Assembly (NCBI GenBank): GCA_001785175.1
Contig: MFSY01000070.1
Location: 1-6,689 of the forward strand
DNA: 6,689 bases
Source of the DNA: Candidatus Muproteobacteria bacterium RIFCSPHIGHO2_01_FULL_65_16
Lineage (GTDB): Bacteria > Pseudomonadota > Gammaproteobacteria > Acidiferrobacterales > Sulfurifustaceae
Direction of reading: 5' to 3'
Below the pieces are notes generated by a model. It was not told the origin of the DNA. It saw only the letters and a program-made list of their open reading frames with translations, and searched no databases. The position numbers were made by a program, and so were the translations under genes. This document shows, in pieces, positions 1-4,383 of the stretch; the stretch's first letter is position 1, and each line of letters begins with the position of its first letter.

Positions 1-18
1 AGGGACGTGCGCCCCGGG

Positions 19-51
19 CTTTCCCGCGGAGCGGGATGCGTAGCGGGAAAG
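19..51. repeat. Inverted repeat with 9-bp perfect arms
   Basis: CTTTCCCGC (19-27) is the exact reverse complement of GCGGGAAAG (43-51), with a 15-nt loop. It lies in the gene-free leader of the window, just before the stronger hairpin at 81-116. The two may be parts of one larger intergenic repeat. No T-tract follows on either strand, so an intrinsic terminator is not supported. Confidence 0.55.
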
Positions 52-80
52 TTCGCGCCATCCGGGGTGTCCTTTCTTCT

Positions 81-116
81 GGTTACTCTTCTTTGGACAA
101 GCAAAGAAGAGTAGCC
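81..116. repeat. Strong intergenic hairpin, dispersed-repeat type
   Basis: TACTCTTCTTTG (84-95) and CAAAGAAGAGTA (102-113) are perfect reverse complements around the loop GACAAG. One T-G pair and two G-C pairs (81-83 with 114-116) extend the stem to 15 bp. From memory, near-identical hairpins with the same GGACAAG centre are scattered in many copies through intergenic regions of GC-rich gammaproteobacteria, often downstream of genes. It may stop transcription or protect the 3' end of a gene left of the window. That role is inference, since there is no U-tract. A short open frame crosses the hairpin from position 1 and stops at 112-114, but it is low-complexity and not credible as a gene. Confidence 0.75.
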
Positions 117-210
117 CTGGGTGGCCGCTCCTGCGCATCCCTGCGCCCGCGGCATTGGTGCATCCATGCACGGCACGGGAAATAATGGAGCATCTCGCAT
201 TCATATAAAC

Positions 211-227
211 GCCGCCCGCAGGGCGGC
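211..227. repeat. Short GC hairpin before the THUMP gene
   Basis: GCCGCCC (211-217) pairs perfectly with GGGCGGC (221-227) across a 3-nt loop, ending 17 nt before the start codon at 245. A TATAAA hexamer at 204-209 just upstream could be a -10 element, but no fitting -35 is visible. If it is used, the transcript would begin inside this hairpin. A further imperfect palindrome, GTGCAT/ATGCAC, lies at 158-171. All of these may belong to the same intergenic repeat cassette as the hairpin at 81-116. Confidence 0.45.
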
Positions 228-244
228 TCGACACGAATTTCGAC

Positions 245-757
245 ATGGACATTATCGTCTCGTATTCATGGAACCATTTCTTCCCGGCGCGCCGGGAGGC
301 GCTGCACGTCCTGAAGGAATTCGGCGATCCCGGCGCGACGATGGAAAAAACGGCCGTGGCCGGGATCGCCGTCGTCCACACCGTCCTGGACAGCCGCGAT
401 GTCATCCGGCGCTGCCGGGAGCGTGCGCGCACCGGGCCGCAGTTTGAGTTCGCCGTCAAATGGGTGCCGGTGGATCACTGGTGCGCCACCGACCTCGACG
501 CCATGAGGAAAGTGATCCAGGAACAACTCAGGCCGCGGATAGGCGCCGATGAAACCTGGGGGATGAAGGTCCACAAACGCCGCTGGCAGCGCTACCACAC
601 GAGCGAGATCGTCGCGCACCTCGCGGCCGGCATGGACCGGAAGGTCAACCTCGACCAACCGGACTGGATCCTGTGGGTGGACGTGGTCGGCGCCGACACC
701 GCGCTCGCCCTGCTCCGGCCGGATGAAATTTTTTCCCTGGAACCGGCGCATACATGA
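245..757 (+). CDS. THUMP-domain protein (Tan1/THUMPD1-like)
   Basis: A 170-residue protein that I assign to the THUMP superfamily. THUMP domains bind tRNA and usually present it to a modification enzyme. The N-terminal half (about 1-65) resembles the leader domain of archaeal and eukaryotic Tan1/THUMPD1 proteins. The THUMP core runs from about 68 to 160: FEFAVKWVPVDHWC, then a helix (84-95), HKRRWQRYHTSEIVAHLAAG (110-129), the hallmark KVNLDQPDWILWVDVVG (133-149) and the closing strand. No methyltransferase, deaminase or other catalytic domain is fused, so it probably acts as a tRNA-binding adaptor. In eukaryotes Tan1 assists tRNA cytidine acetylation; that exact role here is not shown. The start is constrained by an in-frame stop at 206-208 and the absence of another start codon between. 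There is no clear Shine-Dalgarno sequence. It stands alone, converging on the GlcG-like gene. Confidence 0.82.
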   Translation: MDIIVSYSWNHFFPARREALHVLKEFGDPGATMEKTAVAGIAVVHTVLDSRDVIRRCRERARTGPQFEFAVKWVPVDHWCATDLDAMRKVIQEQLRPRIGADETWGMKVHKRRWQRYHTSEIVAHLAAGMDRKVNLDQPDWILWVDVVGADTALALLRPDEIFSLEPAHT

Positions 758-777
758 AAGCCGATCACATGGGATTG

Positions 778-816
778 CGGCGCGCGATATACCGGCTTCT
801 CTTGTGGCGCGCGCCG
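778..816. terminator. Inverted repeat between convergent genes, possible terminator
   Basis: CGGCGCGCG (778-786) and CGCGCGCCG (808-816) are exact reverse complements around a 21-nt loop. They sit in the 67-bp gap between the THUMP gene (ending 757) and the GlcG-like gene (ending 825 on the minus strand). The position suits a shared bidirectional terminator. The loop is long, no T-tract follows on either strand, and the region is very GC-rich, so function is uncertain. Confidence 0.35.
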
Positions 817-824
817 CGCCGCGC

Positions 825-1310
825 TCAGCGCCCGGCGATGGCGGCCGCGCCGGCCTTGGCCACCGCCAGGTCCTGCTCCGCGTTGCCCCCGCCCACGCCG
901 ATACCGCCGATGACCACGCCGTCAACCACGAGCGGCAGGCCGCCGGGCAGCACGGTGAACTTGCCGCCGGTGGTCGAGGCGAGCTCGGTGACGATGTGCG
1001 GCGGGATGCCGGTCTCGTGCGTTGGCTTGCGCACCGACGCCGCGGTGTAGGCCTTGGCGAACGCGGTGTGGTTGGTGTGAACGAACGCGCCTTCCATCTT
1101 GATGAAGCCCACCAGGTTTCCGCCCTGGTCCACGACCGCGACGCCCATCGGCGCCTTGACCTCCCTGGCCTTGGCCACGGCGGCCGCGAGTATTTTCTGG
1201 ATCACATCGGCCGTGAGCCGCGGCGCGTCCGCGCCGGCGCCGCGAGGCATGGCGATACCGAGCATGGCGAGGAAACAAATGGCGGACGCCGGAAACAATC
1301 TTTTTGTCAT
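825..1310 (-). CDS. Exported GlcG/HbpS-family protein
   Basis: A 161-residue protein of the GlcG/HbpS (former DUF336) family. Members form small alpha/beta oligomers; HbpS of Streptomyces binds haem, and glcG sits in the E. coli glycolate locus without a settled function. The first 27 residues form a signal peptide: MTKR, a hydrophobic stretch from about 5 to 22, and a likely cut after AGA (25-27). The mature part begins with the helix LTADVIQKILAAAVAKARE (32-50). It continues with MGVAVVDQGGNLVGFIKMEGA (55-75), the helix carrying AFAKAYTAASVRKPT, and the family-typical end GGLPLVVDGVVIGGIGVGG followed by GGNAEQDLAVAKAGAAA. The length is normal. A strong ribosome site (GGAGGAG, complement of 1313-1319) precedes the start at 1310. 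No partner genes identify its ligand, so haem, cobalamin or organic-acid binding all remain possible. Confidence 0.88.
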   Translation of the reverse strand: MTKRLFPASAICFLAMLGIAMPRGAGADAPRLTADVIQKILAAAVAKAREVKAPMGVAVVDQGGNLVGFIKMEGAFVHTNHTAFAKAYTAASVRKPTHETGIPPHIVTELASTTGGKFTVLPGGLPLVVDGVVIGGIGVGGGNAEQDLAVAKAGAAAIAGR

Positions 1311-1344
1311 CGCTCCTCCGTGAGACCGAGCCGTGGGACAAATA

Positions 1345-1514
1345 CTGTAGGGACCGTCTAAAAATTGCCTCTCATGTAGGTTGGGTTAAGCCGCGTAAGC
1401 GGCGAACCCAACAAAATCATATTGTTCGTTTGATGTTATTTGGTGGATTCGCTGCGCTTAATCCACCCTACATTTTTGGACGATCGCGCGCGACATTCGT
1501 ACGTCCCTGTACAG
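1345..1514. repeat. Composite nested inverted-repeat element (MITE/REP-like)
   Basis: Three inverted pairs lie in mirror order. The outer pair is CTGTAGGGAC (1345-1354) with GTCCCTGTACAG (1503-1514), matching apart from a 2-nt insertion. The middle pair is CGTCTAAAAAT (1355-1365) with ATTTTTGGACG (1472-1482), 10 of 11 complementary. The inner pair is TGTAGG (1375-1380) with CCCTACA (1466-1472). Inside are two hairpins: TTGGGTT/AACCCAA (1381-1387, 1405-1411) with an inner GCCGC/GCGGC stem, and GGTGGATT/AATCCACC (1442-1449, 1460-1467). From memory, the core from TGTAGGTTGGGTT to AATCCACCCTACA is a dispersed repeat in many gamma- and betaproteobacteria. There is no transposase, so it would be non-autonomous. 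Confidence 0.7.
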
Positions 1515-1558
1515 CACGGAAAACTCAAGGATTTCTCTGTTTGTTATCCGATACTTTT

Positions 1559-1582
1559 CTTTGCGCCTTCGCGTCTTTGCGA
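1559..1582. repeat. Three degenerate 8-bp tandem units
   Basis: CTTTGCGC, CTTCGCGT and CTTTGCGA follow each other directly, fitting a CTTYGCGN consensus. Similar strings recur in intergenic DNA of many proteobacteria. It lies 34 bp downstream of tRNA-Thr in the direction of tRNA transcription. It is not a clear hairpin, and I assign it no function. Confidence 0.45.
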
Positions 1583-1615
1583 CAAATAATCATACTTAAA
1601 TCAGACCTTCCTTAA

Positions 1616-1691
<76 letters not shown>

Positions 1692-1709
1692 GTTGCCGAA
1701 GGAAAAGGC

Positions 1710-1738
1710 ATTGTAAGCATAAGCCCCGGGGCGGGCAA
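1710..1738 (-). promoter_or_regulatory. Sigma70-like promoter for tRNA-Thr
   Basis: On the minus strand, TTGCCC (1738-1733; 4 of 6 to TTGACA) and TACAAT (1715-1710; 5 of 6 to TATAAT) are separated by the ideal 17 nt. The -10 ends 18 nt before the mature tRNA 5' end, allowing a short 5' leader. The bases after the -10 start GCC, a GC-rich discriminator like those of growth-rate-controlled stable RNA promoters. The promoter lies between the SPOR gene stop and the tRNA, so the tRNA need not depend on the birA operon. The spacer contains the palindrome GCCCCGGGGC. Confidence 0.65.
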
Positions 1739-1743
1739 CGCGC

Positions 1744-2445
1744 TCACGGCGCGGGGGCGTCGGCCTTGTCCGCGGGCGCGGGGGGCGCATCGGGGAGCGG
1801 GGGCGCGGGACAGGCCGTCTCGCGCACCTCGATTCCGGCCTGGCCCCAGTTCTGTTGCCTCAGTTTTTCCGGAGCGAAATCGCCGGGCTTGATCTCGAGC
1901 CAGTAGGATGTGCTGGCCTTATACGTCGGCTCCAGCTTCGCCTTGACGCCCTTGGCGACGAGCCGCTTCACGTGTGCGCGCGCGTTGGCCTCGACCGAGA
2001 AAAGCCCGAGCGAGATCGCGTTCCGCATCTTGTCTTCCTGGATCAGCGCGTGGTCCTTGAAGCCGAGGTTGGTCAGCTCCTTGCGCCGGCGCTCGGCCGC
2101 CGCCTTGGAAGGAAACGGGGGCAGGAACACGCGGTAACCGGAGACCAGCTCGCGCCGTTCCTCGCGCAGATCGGATCCGATCTGCGACTCCGCGAGCCGC
2201 GCCGATGCGACACCGGCGGACTGAGCCGCGGCGAACGGCCCGATGCGGTGGCACAGCGCGGCGGCGGGCGGCCGGGGCGGGCGCGGTCTGGGCCTGACGC
2301 CGGGCTCGGACAGCAGGCGCATCCTGTCGGCCGCGATCGGCGGCCGCGGCGCCAGGGACTCGTCCATATCGGCGTTCTTGTACCACTGGGCCCACATCCA
2401 CAGGCCGATATTGGCCAGCACGAGGGCGGCGAAGAACCATTTCAT
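1744..2445 (-). CDS. SPOR-domain inner-membrane protein
   Basis: A 233-residue type II membrane protein. A single transmembrane helix lies almost at the N-terminus (about 3-21, WFFAALVLANIGLWMW), so the rest is periplasmic. A Pro/Arg-rich linker (50-62) follows. The SPOR-like part covers about 100-190: LVSGYRVFLPPFPSKAAAER, then NAISLGLFSVEANARAHVKR (142-161), then YWLEIKPGDF. SPOR domains bind glycan strands stripped of peptide stems at the division septum. The C-terminal tail (about 212-233) is Pro/Ala/Asp-rich and probably disordered. The start at 2445 is chosen because its ATG overlaps the coaX stop as ATGA and places the membrane helix at the N-terminus. A longer frame to 2571 would only add residues read through coaX. 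A small SPOR-like gene after coaX is a familiar gammaproteobacterial arrangement; its link to CoA synthesis is unexplained. Confidence 0.85.
   Translation of the reverse strand: MKWFFAALVLANIGLWMWAQWYKNADMDESLAPRPPIAADRMRLLSEPGVRPRPRPPRPPAAALCHRIGPFAAAQSAGVASARLAESQIGSDLREERRELVSGYRVFLPPFPSKAAAERRRKELTNLGFKDHALIQEDKMRNAISLGLFSVEANARAHVKRLVAKGVKAKLEPTYKASTSYWLEIKPGDFAPEKLRQQNWGQAGIEVRETACPAPPLPDAPPAPADKADAPAP
2165..2186. repeat. Perfect 22-bp palindrome inside the SPOR gene
   Basis: CGCAGATCGGA (2165-2175) is followed without a spacer by its exact reverse complement TCCGATCTGCG (2176-2186). It encodes residues around 87-94 of the SPOR protein (ESQIGSDLR), in the linker just before the SPOR fold. 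It could be a dimeric protein-binding site or a coincidence of codon choice. Confidence 0.9.
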
Positions 2446-3182
2446 AACGTATCCGCGATCCGCACCAGGCCCTTGAGCACCAGATCCGGAACCACCATCA
2501 CCGGCCGGCGCAGGCGCGGCTCGAGCAGCTGCGCGTCGCCGCCGGTGAGAAAAATCTTCAGCTCGCTCCACAGGGAGTTCTGTTGTTCCTCGATGACACG
2601 CTCGATCGCGCCCGCCAGGCCGACGATCGTGCCCGCCGCCACGCCGTCGGCGGTCGAGCGCGCCAGGCAGGTCGCATCGTTTCCCGGCGTCGCGTCAATT
2701 CCCGCGGTCCCGCGCACAAGACTCTGGCGCAGCAGCAGCAATCCCGGAAAGATGACGCCGCCCTTGAACACGCCCTCGGCCGAAAGCGCGTCCACGGTGA
2801 CGGCGGTGCCGCAATCCACCACGCACGCCGGCCCCTGCGTCAGGCCGCGCGCGGCGATCAGGGCGGCCCAGCGGTCGGCCCCGAGCGCGTACGGGTCGGC
2901 ATAGCCGTTCTTCACGCCGAGTTGCTCGGCCTGCGGCGTCACCAGATACGGCGCGAGCGACCAGCGCCGCTTGAGCCACTTCTTCAGCCCGCCCATGACC
3001 TCGCGCCCGGCCACGCTCACGACCACTATCTTCTCCGGCGTGGGCATACCCTCCCACACCTCGTCCAGCAGGTTTTCAATCTTGCCGCTCCGGTGCAGCG
3101 CCGAGCGCGGCTCCCACCAGCCGCTCCCATGCAACACCCATCGCAGGCGGCTGTTGCCGATGTCCAGCAATAACATGCTCAT
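2442..3182 (-). CDS. coaX: Type III pantothenate kinase
   Basis: CoaX phosphorylates pantothenate to 4'-phosphopantothenate with ATP, the first committed step of coenzyme A synthesis, in the cytoplasm. The 246 residues match the family's usual length. The ASKHA-fold motifs are all present: the N-terminal phosphate loop DIGNSRLRW (7-15), NGYADPYALGADRW (92-105) with the presumed catalytic Asp103, DCGTAVTVD (123-131), GGVIFPG (141-147), and a late FLTGGDA (211-217). Type III enzymes typically need a monovalent cation and resist CoA feedback, unlike CoaA; both traits are family knowledge. The ATG at 3182 overlaps the birA stop as ATGA, and its own stop overlaps the SPOR start in the same way. 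An in-frame ATG two codons later (3176) is a less likely start. The pairing with BirA links two cofactor functions serving acetyl-CoA carboxylase. Confidence 0.96.
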   Translation of the reverse strand: MSMLLLDIGNSRLRWVLHGSGWWEPRSALHRSGKIENLLDEVWEGMPTPEKIVVVSVAGREVMGGLKKWLKRRWSLAPYLVTPQAEQLGVKNGYADPYALGADRWAALIAARGLTQGPACVVDCGTAVTVDALSAEGVFKGGVIFPGLLLLRQSLVRGTAGIDATPGNDATCLARSTADGVAAGTIVGLAGAIERVIEEQQNSLWSELKIFLTGGDAQLLEPRLRRPVMVVPDLVLKGLVRIADTL

Positions 3183-4156
3183 GCCGCCGGCCTCAGGCTG
3201 ATGTCCCCGGAATAAAACGCGCGCGTCCGCCCCTGCGCATCGCGCAGCAGCAGCGCCCCGGAATCGTCTATTCCCGCCACCGTGCCGCGGTGCACCGTCT
3301 CCCCCTGCATCAGCCGCACGGGCCTGCCGGCGTACAGATGCCGCCGCTCCCATTCCGCCTGAAACGGCGCGAACCCGTGCGCGCCGAATTTCTCGCACGT
3401 GCGCGCGAGCTGCCCGATGACCAAAGCCGCGAGGCGGTTGCGATCCACGGACGCGCCGGTGATGGTTTGCAGATCCACCCACGGCTGATCAATGCGCGCG
3501 CCGTCGCGCTCGGCGATGTAGCCGTTGACGCCCACGCCCAGCACCACCAGGCACGGGCCCGCGGCCTCGCCCTCGACGTCCGCCAGGAGTCCCGCGAGCT
3601 TGCGTCCATTCCATAAGACATCGTTCGGCCACTTGAGCCGGGCGCCGTCCACGCCGTACTCCTCGAGCGCGCGCGTGAGCGCCACGCCCGCGGCCAGAGC
3701 CAGGCCCGCGACCATGCCGGGACCGCTCTGGAAGCGCCAGGCGATAGAGAGCATGAGATTGTGATACGGCGTCGTGACCCAGTTGCGGCCGCGCCGGCCG
3801 CGCCCGCACGGCTGGGCCTCGGCCAGGCAGACGTGGCCGGAGGCCGCGTCGCGCGCGCGTTCCAGAAGGTAGCGGTTGGTTGAATCCACCTCTTCGAGGA
3901 TTTCGAGCCGGCCGCGCCATTCGAACCCGGCGGCCGCGAGCCGCTTGCGAATGACTCTCTCGTCGAGCGGCGCGAGCTGCGTTGCCAGGCGGTAGCCGCG
4001 GCCGGTGACGCGGTGGATCTCCACCCCCGCCGCGGCCAGCCCCTTGACCCCCTTGCACACGGCGGCGCGCGTGACGCCGAGCGCGCGCCCCATGTCGGTG
4101 CCGGAATGGAAACCGCCGTCGGCCAGTAGCCTGAGAAGCTCGATCCGCGTCGTCAT
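3179..4156 (-). CDS. birA: Biotin-protein ligase / biotin operon repressor
   Basis: BirA activates biotin as biotinyl-5'-AMP, attaches it to the carrier subunit of acetyl-CoA carboxylase, and as a dimer can repress biotin synthesis genes. The 325 residues match the two-function E. coli type. An N-terminal winged helix-turn-helix (about 1-58) carries FHSGTDMGRALGVTRAAVCK (16-35). The catalytic core has STNRYL (92-97), the biotinyl-AMP loop GRGRRGRNW (118-126), LKWPNDV (174-180), RKLAGLL (185-191) with the conserved Lys186, and GVGVN (207-211). The C-terminal SH3-like domain ends GDISLR (317-322). It is the first gene of the birA-coaX-SPOR operon. No Shine-Dalgarno precedes the ATG at 4156, and a -10-like motif lies so close that the message may be leaderless. 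I see no biotin operator palindrome in this window. Confidence 0.97.
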   Translation of the reverse strand: MTTRIELLRLLADGGFHSGTDMGRALGVTRAAVCKGVKGLAAAGVEIHRVTGRGYRLATQLAPLDERVIRKRLAAAGFEWRGRLEILEEVDSTNRYLLERARDAASGHVCLAEAQPCGRGRRGRNWVTTPYHNLMLSIAWRFQSGPGMVAGLALAAGVALTRALEEYGVDGARLKWPNDVLWNGRKLAGLLADVEGEAAGPCLVVLGVGVNGYIAERDGARIDQPWVDLQTITGASVDRNRLAALVIGQLARTCEKFGAHGFAPFQAEWERRHLYAGRPVRLMQGETVHRGTVAGIDDSGALLLRDAQGRTRAFYSGDISLRPAA

Positions 4157-4162
4157 GTCGGC

Positions 4163-4171
4163 ATTTTAGCA
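4163..4171 (-). promoter_or_regulatory. Extended -10 promoter for birA, possibly leaderless
   Basis: The minus strand reads TGCTAAAAT (4171-4163): an extended -10 (TGn) joined to TAAAAT, 5 of 6 to consensus. No good -35 is found 16-18 nt upstream, which fits an extended -10 promoter. Only 6 nt (4162-4157) separate the hexamer from the birA ATG, so transcription would start at or within a base or two of the start codon. The absence of a Shine-Dalgarno sequence agrees with a leaderless message. A promoter further upstream cannot be excluded. Confidence 0.5.
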
Positions 4172-4289
4172 GGCGGACGCGCCCCGTTTCTGCCTCTTGC
4201 GCCCAAATGCCAAGGGGGCAAACCGGACACCGCCGATGACATCCAAATACCTGACAAACGGGGTCGGCCGCCCGAACCGCCGGGGGGCT

Positions 4290-4318
4290 TTGATTCCTGC
4301 GGATGGCGGATGGATAAT
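4290..4318 (+). promoter_or_regulatory. Sigma70-like promoter for the DUF1302-DUF1329 pair
   Basis: TTGATT (4290-4295; 4 of 6) and GATAAT (4313-4318; 5 of 6) are separated by 17 nt. Transcription would begin near 4325, giving a leader of about 59 nt before the ATG at 4384. The spacer region contains a perfect tandem repeat of GCGGATG (4299-4312), which could be chance or a regulator contact. It lies in the 227-bp divergent region shared with birA. I find nothing else definite in 4172-4289. Confidence 0.45.
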
Positions 4319-4383
4319 GCCTGCGTTCCAGCCACGCGAGGTCTCCTTGGAAAACGGCCGATTAAACGGCAGGGGGTAGAAAA

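Larger units (their letters stand above)
1311..1615. other. Gene-free, AT-richer intergenic region
   Basis: This 305-bp stretch lies between the start of the GlcG-like gene and the 3' end of tRNA-Thr, both on the minus strand. It contrasts with its GC-rich surroundings by having many A/T runs. An open frame on the plus strand (1304-1615) has no recognisable protein features and runs through the repeats, so I do not call it a gene. The recognisable contents are the GlcG ribosome site (1313-1319), the nested inverted-repeat element (1345-1514) and a degenerate 8-bp tandem repeat (1559-1582). I found no convincing terminator for the tRNA and no clear promoter for the GlcG-like gene. Confidence 0.7.

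Noticed and set aside
1..114. Possible C-terminal end of a gene entering from the left, stopping at 112-114
   Set aside because: The last residues are encoded by the hairpin at 81-116, a dispersed intergenic repeat that creates such tails by chance. Nothing upstream can be seen to support a gene.
723..1361. A 212-codon plus-strand frame over the GlcG-like gene
   Set aside because: It overlaps the end of the THUMP gene and is antisense to a well-supported exported protein with a strong ribosome site. It has no recognisable domain.
1855..2904. A 349-codon plus-strand frame across the SPOR and coaX genes
   Set aside because: It crosses two real minus-strand genes whose motifs and ATGA junction are intact. 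Its translation is low-complexity and Arg/Pro/Ala-rich.
3786..3806. GCGGCCG/CGGCCGC inverted repeat inside birA
   Set aside because: It falls in the codons for the conserved GRGRRGRN loop, where Gly/Arg codons in GC-rich DNA produce such symmetry on their own.
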